Positions 53,471-62,346 of a DNA stretch of 64,000 bases are shown piece by piece. The notes below the pieces were generated by a model. It saw nothing but the letters and a program-made list of their open reading frames with translations. It was not told where the DNA came from and did not search any database. Numbering within the stretch: the stretch's first letter is position 1; each line of letters starts with the position of its first letter. The stretch comes from JBGNFV01 sp049645705. Its GTDB lineage: Bacteria; Bacteroidota; Bacteroidia; Cytophagales; Cyclobacteriaceae. The position numbers and the translations under genes were made by a program. Location of the stretch: positions 183,797 through 247,796 of the forward strand of contig JBARUK010000068.1 in assembly GCA_049645705.1 (NCBI GenBank). The letters run 5' to 3'.

Positions 53471-55936
53471 TCAATAGGTAAAACCAAGTGTGGCGTAAAA
53501 GCTTCGCCCGTCGGCAGGGATAATACCCGGGCCAGGGTAGCCATCTGCTCGCCTGGTAAAGTAGCGATTGTCAGTAACGTTATTTACCCCACTAGCCAGT
53601 GTCCATTTTTTGTAGGTATACCTGGCAGACAGATCTGCTACATAGTAGCTGGGAATGATCCCGCTTACAGCTGTAGGGGTAAACGCTGTATTGAACGCAT
53701 CAGTATAGTGCTCGTGGGTGTAACTAAACTGGCTGCTGATGGAGAAGTTTCCATAGCTGTAGTTAAGGCCGGTGCGGAAGGTAAAGGGACTTACCAGCTC
53801 CAGTTTCTTGCCTTTAGTGCTCACGTTACCTTGCTCGTCTTCCAGCTCACGAAGGTTGCTGCTGAGGTATTTGGCATTGATATAGGCTGCATTTACAAAG
53901 ATATTCAGGCCGTGAGGACTATTTTCACCCGCTATAAGCTTCCAGATATCTGCTTCGGCAAATGCTTCGATACCGGTACTGTAGGCATTGCCCACATTGC
54001 TGCGGTATCGCTGGTCTATGTTCAGCACTGTATCGATACGGTTCACAAAGCCAATACGGTCACTGTATCTAAGGTAAAAAGCACTGATATCGTAGTTAAT
54101 AAGGCCGCCTGTCTCTGAACCGCGGATGCCAAGGTCTGCATTGTACCCGCGCTCATCGGTCAGGCCTTCATCCACTTTTACATTTTCGTTTACTACCCGC
54201 AGGTCGCTAAATGTGATGGAGCGGAAGTTCTGGCTGAAGTTACCGTACAGCTCGCTGTTCTCGTTCATCTTATAGCTCAGGCCCACGCCACCCAGCAGAA
54301 AGGCTCTCTCATTATTCTTATTTTCTTCAAACCGGTTATCGGAGATGATATTGCCGGCAAAATCCCGTACAGTCTGACGGTAAAACCCTTCTGACCGGGT
54401 CCGGATGTACTCAAACCGTATACCCGGCGTAATACTGAACTTACTTGTGACGTTGAAGATATTTTCTGCGAAGACTGCTATGTTACGGTTAGGAAAGTCA
54501 AAGTCACTGTTCTCAAGATTGCCGGGGTTCAGAAAGGAAAAATCCGCCCCGCTGCCGTCGTTGGCATCTCCCTGCTTCCTGTTGGTAAATCCAGTGTAAA
54601 AGCGTGTGCCTACCAGCAGTACGTTCTTGTGACTTCCTATGGGATAGTGATGAAGCAGCCTGGTTTCATTACCATAATTGCGGTAGCTATCGCTCAGAAG
54701 CGTCCTGTTTTCGCCCAGGTCTATCATGGTGATGCGGCTCAGGTTACCCAGCGCCTCGCGGCCGGAATACAGGAAGAAGTTCCGGCTGTTGATCTTCGTT
54801 CTGTCGCTCAGACGGTAATCCAGCGTAAGCGAAGCCAGGTTCCAGTCTACTTTAAACCAGTTTCTGTCTCTTTTACTCTGCCGCGGGTTGTTTACAAAAT
54901 CCACATCCGTAAGGCCGCCGGGCTGGCGGGCCAGGTAGTGCATGTATGTAAAGTCCAAGCCTATGGTCAGCTTATCAGACACATCCACACTTACGGCACC
55001 GTAAGCGGTATTCATATCAAACTCACTATTGTGCCTCCATCCGTCGCCCTGCTTATGCTGGTAGAAGCCATAGTAGTTTACATTACCTACCTGGCCTCCT
55101 ACACTGTTAAAAGAGTTGAAGAGCCCATAGGAGCCAAGGGTCTGGCGACTGGTAAATGAAAACTTCTGGTCCTGAGGGCCCCGCTTAAACACAAAATTGA
55201 GCATACCACCGAACTGGGTACCGTACTGCAGAGAGGCGGCTCCCCTTACGAGCTCGATCCGGCTAAGCGCCTCCAAAGGCGGCGTATAATAGCTTTCCGG
55301 GTATCCCAGTGCATCGGCACTGATGTCGTAGCCGTTTTGCCGTACATTAAAATGGCTGGTACGGTTAGGACTGAGCCCGCGTGCCCCAATGCCTAGTTGC
55401 AGACCGGCCCCGTCGCTTTCCCAGATGAGTAAGCCGGGTACTTTGGCAAAAGCCTGGCGGGGATTGTTTGTAGCCAGGTTGGCTGTGATATCACGCAACA
55501 TGATAACTTCGCTCTTCTTGGCTTCATAGATACCCATGCCCTCTACAGACCTGAGCCTCCTGATGCCGAAGGTCTTTTCTACCACATCAGAAATAACCAC
55601 CTCTTCCAGCTCGCCGGATAACTCTACCAAGGTGAAATTGACCTCTGTACTGCCTCTTCTTATTTCTATGTCCTTATATGTCGTTTCGCTACCGGCGTAA
55701 AAAACCACCACTCTCAGCATGCCCCCCGGGATATTTTCCAGGCGGTAACTTCCATCAGCACCTGTCTCAGCGGCGAGGGAGGTGTTTTCTATAAAAACGG
55801 AAGCGCCTGATACAGGCTCACCGTCAGTTTCGGAAACAACCCGGCCAAAGACTGTGACTTTGCCCTCAGCCGCATAGGCTGCCATGGCAGCAAATACAAG
55901 CAATAAAACCAGTACCAGATGCTTTTTAATAGTCAT
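53471..55936 (-). CDS. TonB-dependent receptor (likely iron complex transport)
   Basis: 821 residues: signal peptide (ending MAAYAAEG), a carboxypeptidase-regulatory-like beta sandwich (about 25-105, FGRVVSETDGEPVSGASVFI), a plug domain (about 125-235, with VPGLLIWESDGAGLQ and IGARGLSPNRTSHFNVRQNG) and a 22-strand barrel ending ATLGFTY. The pattern is closest to FecA-like ferric receptors. It is the last gene of a four-gene operon with imelysin and HTTM proteins, a combination linked to iron acquisition. It overlaps the HTTM gene by 11 bp. Confidence 0.9.
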   Translation of the reverse strand: MTIKKHLVLVLLLVFAAMAAYAAEGKVTVFGRVVSETDGEPVSGASVFIENTSLAAETGADGSYRLENIPGGMLRVVVFYAGSETTYKDIEIRRGSTEVNFTLVELSGELEEVVISDVVEKTFGIRRLRSVEGMGIYEAKKSEVIMLRDITANLATNNPRQAFAKVPGLLIWESDGAGLQLGIGARGLSPNRTSHFNVRQNGYDISADALGYPESYYTPPLEALSRIELVRGAASLQYGTQFGGMLNFVFKRGPQDQKFSFTSRQTLGSYGLFNSFNSVGGQVGNVNYYGFYQHKQGDGWRHNSEFDMNTAYGAVSVDVSDKLTIGLDFTYMHYLARQPGGLTDVDFVNNPRQSKRDRNWFKVDWNLASLTLDYRLSDRTKINSRNFFLYSGREALGNLSRITMIDLGENRTLLSDSYRNYGNETRLLHHYPIGSHKNVLLVGTRFYTGFTNRKQGDANDGSGADFSFLNPGNLENSDFDFPNRNIAVFAENIFNVTSKFSITPGIRFEYIRTRSEGFYRQTVRDFAGNIISDNRFEENKNNERAFLLGGVGLSYKMNENSELYGNFSQNFRSITFSDLRVVNENVKVDEGLTDERGYNADLGIRGSETGGLINYDISAFYLRYSDRIGFVNRIDTVLNIDQRYRSNVGNAYSTGIEAFAEADIWKLIAGENSPHGLNIFVNAAYINAKYLSSNLRELEDEQGNVSTKGKKLELVSPFTFRTGLNYSYGNFSISSQFSYTHEHYTDAFNTAFTPTAVSGIIPSYYVADLSARYTYKKWTLASGVNNVTDNRYFTRRADGYPGPGIIPADGRSFYATLGFTY

Positions 55937-57341
55937 TTTCCCGGTTTTTTTTATCGTTAATTACCCATTGCGGCTGACCTGTCAGGTTATCTACCGGCAG
56001 TATCCATGTTTTGTGGCCGAAGCCATCTTCCATAGAGGCAAGATCTGCCTCCGGGTCTACCAGCAGGCGGCTTCGTCTGCCATTGAGCGTTACCCATACC
56101 TCGGCCCGTACTTCAGGGTCTGACATACCCTGCTCTGCATAATGAGCCGCCAGGAAGCGGGCATATTCCAGCACCATGTCAGGTTGCATAGCCATCTGTT
56201 TCTCCTGGTGAGGGTTTAGAAATTCAGCATTTACCACAGCGCCTTCTATGCCCGTACGACTATCCTTTACGAAGAAAGTAGCCGTACCTGCCTTTTCCAT
56301 AAGCATGACCCGCCACCCGAAGCGGTAGCCCTCTTCAGTCCAGAATACATTACCCGGATACAGCAGGTACCTCCACGGAAGTACTACCTGTATGGCAAAG
56401 AACAGGAGCAGACAGGCTGTGAAAATTCTTCTTTTATCCGCTGAGACGTTCCATACAGATGGGGTGTGGGCCTGGCGGGGTGCTGTAAACAGCTTTTGAA
56501 TCCCGATGGCTACGTTTCTATGAAAGCCCTCGCTGAAGAAGATGAGGGTGCACATGATCATGACCAGCGGAAACACACCTATCTGGAAGAAATAGCCGGT
56601 AATACTGTGAAAAATGATGACTGCGAGGTAAGCCACAAAACGGGTGGGCCTGTACAGCAGCAGGAAGGGAATGAAAACATCGTACAACATACCCGTCCAG
56701 CTAAAGGCATAAGCAACCCACGTTTCACGAAGCAGCGGACCGATAACAGGCATGGTGTCCTGGGCCGGCAGCCATATGCGCAGGGGCATGGCTTCCAGTA
56801 GCCAGGCGGAGTTGATCTTAGCCAGTCCGGCATAAAAGTATACTATGACTAACTGCAACTGAAATACGCCGATAGTCCAGAAAGGAACTCTTTCCTTTGC
56901 CAGTGCGGGGTTGCGGAGAACATCTACGGACAAATACCTGTGGGCGGGCATAACAGCCAGCAAAAGGGCCACTATACTGACAAAGTAATAGTGGTTTAGG
57001 TAGTAAGTCTTATCGATAAGCTCGATATAGGTGAAAATAAGAAAGAAGGCCGGAGCGGTAATGCGGTACCAGGCGCCTAGTAGAACGCCGATACTACAAA
57101 GTAATAAGGCACCAAACAGTATGTACATGAAGGGACCTGGAAGGGGCTGTACCCATCCGAAACCATAGTACGTAAAATGCATGACCGGGTCTACATACTG
57201 CTTATCTATCCATCCCAGTAAAATAAACCGGAGGGTGCTGACGGCCATGGCCAGCCCGAACAGCACCCTGAAAACGGCCAAAGGCGCAATGTGAACATCG
57301 CGCCGCAGATAAGATAATATGTGATGGTAAGTGCCCCTCAT
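55926..57341 (-). CDS. HTTM (vitamin K-dependent gamma-carboxylase-like) membrane protein
   Basis: 471 residues. Residues about 15-330 contain eight or more hydrophobic helices of the HTTM family, with FRVLFGLAMAVSTLRFILLG, TYIELIDKTYYLNHYYFVS and VYFYAGLAKINSAWLLEAMP as recognisable blocks. The last 130 residues are soluble. The family is related to gamma-glutamyl carboxylase, but bacterial members have unproven functions. In this operon it sits between the imelysin and the TonB receptor, which suggests a part in metal uptake. Confidence 0.85.
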   Translation of the reverse strand: MRGTYHHILSYLRRDVHIAPLAVFRVLFGLAMAVSTLRFILLGWIDKQYVDPVMHFTYYGFGWVQPLPGPFMYILFGALLLCSIGVLLGAWYRITAPAFFLIFTYIELIDKTYYLNHYYFVSIVALLLAVMPAHRYLSVDVLRNPALAKERVPFWTIGVFQLQLVIVYFYAGLAKINSAWLLEAMPLRIWLPAQDTMPVIGPLLRETWVAYAFSWTGMLYDVFIPFLLLYRPTRFVAYLAVIIFHSITGYFFQIGVFPLVMIMCTLIFFSEGFHRNVAIGIQKLFTAPRQAHTPSVWNVSADKRRIFTACLLLFFAIQVVLPWRYLLYPGNVFWTEEGYRFGWRVMLMEKAGTATFFVKDSRTGIEGAVVNAEFLNPHQEKQMAMQPDMVLEYARFLAAHYAEQGMSDPEVRAEVWVTLNGRRSRLLVDPEADLASMEDGFGHKTWILPVDNLTGQPQWVINDKKNRENDY

Positions 57342-57349
57342 GCCGGTAG

Positions 57350-58462
57350 TCAGTCACCGTCTCCGCTGCTGTAGGTTATGCTGATACCTATCCGCGAGGA
57401 AAGGTCGCTTTTAAAATATCGTGTGTGTTGCTGTAGTGCCGTATAGGCATCTGATACCGCCTGCTGGTTGGAAACCACCGTTTCGGATAGTGGCTGCTGT
57501 GAGGGTATACTGTTTATCACCGTCATCAGGCTGGTCCAGGAGGATTGGGTATCGGCTACCAGCTCTTCGCCTCCGGGTACGCTGGCCAGATACTCCTCGA
57601 AGCCTATACCATCCATGCCGTCAAGGCCTCTTCCATACCATACATTGTCTGCCGCCTCCAGGCTATAGAGAGCAAAATCAAGTGATTTACCACTATAGTA
57701 GGCCTCCGTAGTCTCTGGTGCCGGACCGGCCTGGCCCGGCCGTGTACCTGCGGGCAGGCCTATCTTAAAGTTTTTTATTAGCTCGAAGTGACGATTGAAC
57801 TCGTTAAACAGAAGCGAGACGGAGCTTCCGGGCGATGTACCATCATTGGATACGAACGTATCGATGTAAGTATCCCAGGCCGCATCTACTGCACCGACCT
57901 TTGTATCTATATCATTTACCACAGCCTCCAGGTAGGCTCTGCGGTTTGCATTTGCCTCTCCGATAAAGTCCGCTACTATCTCGGTGTCAGGCTTACTATC
58001 TTCATACAGTAGGTACTCGATGGTAAGAAACCCTCGCGTATCTCTGTCAAGGCTGTTCATGGCAAGGTCACCATTGCCAATACGCTGTTCCACCAGGGCC
58101 ACATCCACTGGCCAGGTACTTATTAGTACAGACAGCATACCAACATCTGTATCGGCAGGGCCAAAATTGAACGGAGCAGCATATTGCCATGCAGTATAAG
58201 CATCTTCCCATGCACTGCGGGCGCTCTGCAGGTTGCCTTCGGTGGGTGCATTCGTAAAGGTGTTTATGGCTGACCTGAGGTCTCCTACTTCTGTGGCCAG
58301 GTTATCGTATGCCGGAACGATCATGTTATTGCCTATATTCTGAAGCATAGCCTGCCGGTCAAACTCATTGACACTCCCGCCCCCGTCGTCAGAGGAACAG
58401 CCCTGGATCAACAGGGTGAAGGCTGTTAAAATTAGTATAGTAAGCGACTTTTTTATGGTCAT
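57350..58462 (-). CDS. Imelysin-family lipoprotein
   Basis: 370 residues. Lipoprotein signal with lipobox LLIQGC (Cys22), then an all-helical imelysin domain: MIVPAYDNLATEV, ARSAWEDAYTAWQYAAPFNFG, and GFLTIEYLLYED, which corresponds to the GxHxxE region but has Leu instead of His. Imelysin-like proteins are periplasmic or surface lipoproteins tied to iron uptake in several phyla. The gene follows the DUF4856 gene by 77 bp and the two share the operon. Confidence 0.88.
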   Translation of the reverse strand: MTIKKSLTILILTAFTLLIQGCSSDDGGGSVNEFDRQAMLQNIGNNMIVPAYDNLATEVGDLRSAINTFTNAPTEGNLQSARSAWEDAYTAWQYAAPFNFGPADTDVGMLSVLISTWPVDVALVEQRIGNGDLAMNSLDRDTRGFLTIEYLLYEDSKPDTEIVADFIGEANANRRAYLEAVVNDIDTKVGAVDAAWDTYIDTFVSNDGTSPGSSVSLLFNEFNRHFELIKNFKIGLPAGTRPGQAGPAPETTEAYYSGKSLDFALYSLEAADNVWYGRGLDGMDGIGFEEYLASVPGGEELVADTQSSWTSLMTVINSIPSQQPLSETVVSNQQAVSDAYTALQQHTRYFKSDLSSRIGISITYSSGDGD

Positions 58463-58484
58463 AACCTGGAATGTTTTAAGCAGG

Positions 58485-58515
58485 GGAAGGCACCTGGAAA
58501 TTCCGGGTACCTTCC
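58485..58515 (-). other. Intercistronic hairpin between DUF4856 and imelysin genes
   Basis: A 31-base segment folds into 12 pairs (one G-T) interrupted by one mismatch, with a 5-nt loop. There is no T run after it on the minus strand, so it is not an ordinary terminator. It may stabilise or process the operon mRNA. Confidence 0.55.
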
Positions 58516-58539
58516 GAATAATTATTGAGTTAAACCGCT

Positions 58540-59646
58540 TTATCTATTGTTAGCAGTTACGTCGTTTACTATGAAAATAGTCGGGTCACTGAATCCGTAT
58601 ACCAGTGCAATAGCATCTATCGCATTGTCTAAGTCATCGATATTATCCTGGTCGAATTCAGCCGGTGTACTCTTGAGGTAGCCGAGGACATTGTTTACTT
58701 CCACATCTGAGATGATCCGGTAGTCAGTGTCTACACCTTTAAATCCGGCCATGAAGGCGTAAGCCTCAGCCCATGCGTGGTACGCAGAAGCTCTGCTGTC
58801 ATCATCGGTTGCATTCAGCAGTCCCTCTTTAGCTGAATAGAGGTAGTTGATAGCAGTAGCGGCAAGTGCTTTTTCCCAGTTTTCCAGGATGTCAGCTATA
58901 GCCCGGTCGCGCTCGCCGGCAAACTCTTCACCGGTAGTAATAGCCGCACGGCCTTTCAGGAAAGCATCTTTAAGGTTGGTATAGAAGCCTGCATTATCTC
59001 TGCGGGCTGCATACTTAGCTGCCCAGCTATCGTTTCCATTGTTTGGGAATGAAGGATCGGCACCATACAGCAAAAAAGCATTGTCCCAGCTTTGCTCCTG
59101 GGTAGCTGTCTCCATAGAGGCCAACCCGTCTGTATTACTCGTATCCAGATACACGGTAGCAGCATAGTTGTATAAAGCTGCTCCGTAGAGTCCCTTCTCT
59201 ATAAATTGCTCCAGCTCTACGCCTGATTCTTCAAAAAGGTATCCGCCCATTGTCCCTCCGTTGGCATCCACTTCGTAAGTGCCGCCGCTGGCTGCTGCTA
59301 TTTCGCCAAACCAGTCACGGATAAGTGCATCGTAGGCAGTAGTCGTGATATTGCTTAGAGAAGTATCCGAGTCGTTATTTGTATAAATAGCAAGTAATTC
59401 GGCTTCTGATAGTATCTGGTTTCTATTGGGATCATCTGTCTCACCAGGGCGACCTGTCTTCATATAGGTCGATAGTTCAGAAAGATCTTCGGTCAGCGCA
59501 GTACTGGTAGCGGATGCCTGATCAAAAGATTGAAAGGTATAAGCTTCAGGAATGATCAGCTGGCCTGTCACCGGCATATCGTCATCTTCGCTACAAGACA
59601 CGAAAACACCCGAAAAGATAAGTAGTGTGAAGAATAACTTCCGCAT
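58540..59646 (-). CDS. DUF4856 lipoprotein
   Basis: 368 residues. The lipobox is VFVSC (Cys18), followed by an acidic SEDDD stretch and an all-helical domain: IPEAYTFQSFDQASATSTAL, GYLFEESGVELEQFIEKGLY, WDNAFLLYGADP. The family accompanies imelysin genes and appears related in overall organisation. It is the first gene of the metal-uptake operon, with its ATG 6 bp after a palindromic operator. Molecular function is unknown. Confidence 0.85.
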   Translation of the reverse strand: MRKLFFTLLIFSGVFVSCSEDDDMPVTGQLIIPEAYTFQSFDQASATSTALTEDLSELSTYMKTGRPGETDDPNRNQILSEAELLAIYTNNDSDTSLSNITTTAYDALIRDWFGEIAAASGGTYEVDANGGTMGGYLFEESGVELEQFIEKGLYGAALYNYAATVYLDTSNTDGLASMETATQEQSWDNAFLLYGADPSFPNNGNDSWAAKYAARRDNAGFYTNLKDAFLKGRAAITTGEEFAGERDRAIADILENWEKALAATAINYLYSAKEGLLNATDDDSRASAYHAWAEAYAFMAGFKGVDTDYRIISDVEVNNVLGYLKSTPAEFDQDNIDDLDNAIDAIALVYGFSDPTIFIVNDVTANNR

Positions 59647-59652
59647 TGTATT

Positions 59653-59673
59653 TATTTAGACTGATTTCAAATA
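59653..59673 (-). promoter_or_regulatory. Operator-like palindrome 1 of the iron-uptake operon
   Basis: 21-bp near-palindrome TATTTAGACTGATTTCAAATA. It covers the expected transcription start and differs from palindrome 2 at four positions. Confidence 0.65.
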
Positions 59674-59679
59674 ACAATG

Positions 59680-59710
59680 CAAATGTAAGTCTATTTAGAA
59701 ATATTCCAAA
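59680..59710 (-). promoter_or_regulatory. Promoter of the iron-uptake operon
   Basis: Minus-strand TTTG (59707-59710), 19-bp spacer and TACATTTG (59680-59687): a full consensus match. Two palindromes overlap or flank it. Confidence 0.8.
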
Positions 59711-59712
59711 TA
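59692..59712 (-). promoter_or_regulatory. Operator-like palindrome 2 of the iron-uptake operon
   Basis: 21-bp near-palindrome TATTTAGAAATATTCCAAATA with arms TATTT/AAATA and GAA/TTC. It overlaps the -33 box and the spacer. Start-to-start distance to palindrome 1 is 39 bp. Confidence 0.68.
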
Positions 59713-59746
59713 AGGAAATGCTTAAAAAATGGTTCTTAAAGAAGAG

Positions 59747-59971
59747 TTAATAAGGAATAGATGCACGGGCCTGGATACGGCTGTCTTTTAATGGTTTCAC
59801 CAATAGATATTTATCAGGAGTTGTACGGGAAGGCTTCGACTTGGAATCAGGTTCATGAACTACAGTAATACGTGAGTACACACCTGCCTCCTGTTTCATA
59901 GAACCCATGGTACCAAACAGGCTGAATGAGAAGAGTAAGCTCCAGATTATTCTTTTGATACTAATACCCAT
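59747..59971 (-). CDS. Small exported protein of unknown function, 74 aa
   Basis: The ATG at 59971 gives MGISIKRIIWSLLFSFSLFG, a convincing signal peptide or membrane anchor, then a basic polar domain (ITVVHEPDSKSKPSRTTPDK, then YLLVKPLKDSRIQARASIPY) of about 50 residues. I recognise no family. A full consensus promoter lies 22 bp upstream of this ATG, which supports a real gene. An alternative ATG at 59983 is possible. Confidence 0.6.
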   Translation of the reverse strand: MGISIKRIIWSLLFSFSLFGTMGSMKQEAGVYSRITVVHEPDSKSKPSRTTPDKYLLVKPLKDSRIQARASIPY

Positions 59972-59993
59972 GCAAAAAATCATAAATAGGGTA

Positions 59994-60024
59994 CAAAAAT
60001 AAGACCCACACAAAAGGCATCAAA
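59994..60024 (-). promoter_or_regulatory. Promoter of the small exported-protein gene
   Basis: Minus-strand TTTG (60021-60024), 19-bp spacer, TATTTTTG (59994-60001). Confidence 0.7.
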
Positions 60025-60158
60025 CCACTCGGGCAAAAAATAACACACTCTTTTAAGGCAATTATTACACTTACATGTCACTTCCTAACTATTACGAGGC
60101 TAACATGTTGAGCCTTATAGAATTGGCCGCCAATTTAAAGCCTAAAGATTATTTTTTC

Positions 60159-60166
60159 TAACTTTG
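60159..60166 (+). promoter_or_regulatory. -7 element of the fumC promoter
   Basis: TAACTTTG fits the consensus, 35 bp before the ATG at 60202; a -33 box is not evident. Confidence 0.45.
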
Positions 60167-60201
60167 CGGCCACTTTTTAGCCCTTAAAAAAGTCAAAAAT
60201 A

Positions 60202-61602
60202 ATGAGCGTCAGAACCGAAAAGGACACAATGGGTACCGTAGAAGTACCTGCAGATAAGTATTGGGGTGCACAAACCCAACGTTCACTGGAAAACTTTGCC
60301 ATTGGCGGAGACAACATGCGAATGCCTATGGAGATCATTCGCGCCTTTGCCGTATTGAAAAAGGCTGCAGCCAATACCAATGCCACCCTGGGCGTGCTGG
60401 ATCGCGAAAAGTCAGACCTCATCGGTCGGGTGTGCGATGAAATAATAGCTGGTAAACTGGATGATCACTTCCCGCTAAAAGTATGGCAGACGGGCTCCGG
60501 CACACAATCTAATATGAACGTGAATGAGGTAGTGGCCAACCGTGCTCACGTAATATCAGGTGGCACCCTGACGGACGAGAAAAAGAAGATCCACCCGAAC
60601 GATGATGTAAACAAGTCACAATCGTCTAACGATACTTTCCCTACGGCAATGCACATTGCCTCCTATAAGCTTATAGAAGAGCATACCCTGCCCAAGCTTA
60701 GCGAACTGCGCGAAACACTGGACCAGAAAGCCAAATCATTTACTGAAGTAGTTAAGATAGGCCGCACCCACTTTATGGATGCTACCCCGCTTACACTGGG
60801 TAATGAGTTTAGTGGCTATGTGGCACAACTGGACCATGGTATACGTGCCCTTAAAAACACAATGGTACACCTGGGCGAACTGGCGCTGGGAGGTACGGCC
60901 GTAGGCACAGGCCTCAATACGCCAGAGGGCTACTCCGAAGCTGTGGCAAAAGAAATAAGCCAGATATCAGGCCTGCCCTTCATGACAGCCCCTAATAAGT
61001 TCGAAGCACTGGCAGCACACGATGCTATGGTGGAAACATCCGGCGCTCTGAAACAACTGGCTGTCGCACTGATGAAGATAGGCAATGATATACGTATGCT
61101 GGCCTCCGGACCCAGATGCGGTATCGGGGAGATTATAATTCCAGAAAACGAGCCCGGCTCATCTATTATGCCCGGAAAAGTAAATCCTACTCAGTGTGAG
61201 GCACTGACTATGGTATGCGCTCATGTGGTAGGTGCTGATGTAGCCATCAGTACCGGTGGCATGAACGGCCACTTTGAGCTGAATGTGTTCAAACCTATGA
61301 TGGTGTACAACCTGCTCAACTCTGCCCGATTGCTGGCAGATGCGGCAGACTCATTTAACCGGAACTGTGCTGCAGGAATAGAACCTAACCATGAACGGAT
61401 TAAACAAAATCTGGATAATAGCCTCATGCTCGTAACTGCTTTAAATACGCACATAGGTTATGACAACGCGGCAAAAATCGCTAAAAAGGCCCATAAGGAA
61501 GGTACAACGCTCAGAGAGGCTGCTTTGTCTCTCGAACTTCTTACAAATGAACAATTCGATAAGTGGGTAGATCCTAAAAAAATGATAGGTAGCCTGAAAT
61601 AG
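60202..61602 (+). CDS. fumC: Class II fumarate hydratase
   Basis: Converts fumarate to malate in the TCA cycle without an Fe-S cluster. 466 residues: TVEVPADKYWGAQTQRS, GSGTQSNMNVNEV, SSNDTFPTAMHI, GRTHFMDATPLTLG and the signature GSSIMPGKVNPTQCEA, which contains the catalytic loop. The HFMD form of the usual HxQD/HLQDA region supports fumarase; aspartase would be the main alternative in this superfamily. Confidence 0.93.
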   Translation: MSVRTEKDTMGTVEVPADKYWGAQTQRSLENFAIGGDNMRMPMEIIRAFAVLKKAAANTNATLGVLDREKSDLIGRVCDEIIAGKLDDHFPLKVWQTGSGTQSNMNVNEVVANRAHVISGGTLTDEKKKIHPNDDVNKSQSSNDTFPTAMHIASYKLIEEHTLPKLSELRETLDQKAKSFTEVVKIGRTHFMDATPLTLGNEFSGYVAQLDHGIRALKNTMVHLGELALGGTAVGTGLNTPEGYSEAVAKEISQISGLPFMTAPNKFEALAAHDAMVETSGALKQLAVALMKIGNDIRMLASGPRCGIGEIIIPENEPGSSIMPGKVNPTQCEALTMVCAHVVGADVAISTGGMNGHFELNVFKPMMVYNLLNSARLLADAADSFNRNCAAGIEPNHERIKQNLDNSLMLVTALNTHIGYDNAAKIAKKAHKEGTTLREAALSLELLTNEQFDKWVDPKKMIGSLK

Positions 61603-61678
61603 TTACATCTGCTTTGCTAAGTCGGTGACCCTGCCTATTTTGACCATGGTTTTCAAACTTGCATACTAAGTAGACATT

Positions 61679-62281
61679 ATGAAAAATATTTTGGCAATCC
61701 TGGCAATAATGGCCTGTATCGCTGTTGCTCCGGACGCAAAGGCCCAGCTTTCCAGAAAGGAAAAGAAGGAGTGGAAGAAGAAGATGAAGTCGATGGATCC
61801 TTCTGACTTTAAAGACCTGGTGGAAACCAAAAATAGTCTTGAAAGTGAAGTATCTGATCTTCGCAGCCAGGTAAGTAACCTGGAGGGTGAAGTAGACCAG
61901 AAAGATGATCGCATCAATGCTGTACAAAGCCAGATGCGTCAGGCAGAGACAGAGCTGGCCGATGCACGCGAGCAGCTAAAGGCACTGGAGGAAGATGCTT
62001 CTGAGAATGAGACGCGTACCGCTAATGGTGTGGTGTTTAAAGTTCAGGTGGGAGCATACAAGAACAAAGACCTTTCTCAATACAACGATAACAGTGACAA
62101 CTTCAGCGGTGAGCAGCAAGGTGACCTTCAGGCAATAACACTGGGTAACTTCAGAGACTACTGGGAGGCTGACACCTTTAAGAAGTACCTTCGCGAAATG
62201 GGTGTAAAAGACGCGTGGGTAGTACCCTACAAGGACGGACAGCGCGTGCCTATGAAGGACGTTCTCGAAGGCGTTATCTGA
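61679..62281 (+). CDS. Exported coiled-coil protein, 200 aa
   Basis: A signal peptide (MKNILAILAIMACIAVAPDAKA) is followed by a lysine-rich segment (LSRKEKKEWKKKMKS) and a heptad-patterned coiled coil (about 45-110). A C-terminal globular region (VVFKVQVGAYKNKDL ... LGNFRDYWEADTFKKYLREMG) resembles a SPOR-like fold that binds peptidoglycan. I recall relatives labelled Ezrin/radixin/moesin family in Cytophagales, a name based on the coiled coil only. Function unknown. Confidence 0.75.
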   Translation: MKNILAILAIMACIAVAPDAKAQLSRKEKKEWKKKMKSMDPSDFKDLVETKNSLESEVSDLRSQVSNLEGEVDQKDDRINAVQSQMRQAETELADAREQLKALEEDASENETRTANGVVFKVQVGAYKNKDLSQYNDNSDNFSGEQQGDLQAITLGNFRDYWEADTFKKYLREMGVKDAWVVPYKDGQRVPMKDVLEGVI

Positions 62282-62303
62282 TCAGATAAAAAACTTTGCA
62301 ATG

Positions 62304-62335
62304 AAAGCAGGCATGAATACATGCCTGCTTTTTTT
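62304..62335 (+). terminator. Terminator between the coiled-coil gene and rmuC
   Basis: AAAGCAGGCATG (62304-62315) with CATGCCTGCTTT (62320-62331) and a T run; 12 bp before the rmuC ATG. Confidence 0.88.
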
Positions 62336-62346
62336 ATTTTTAGCCC

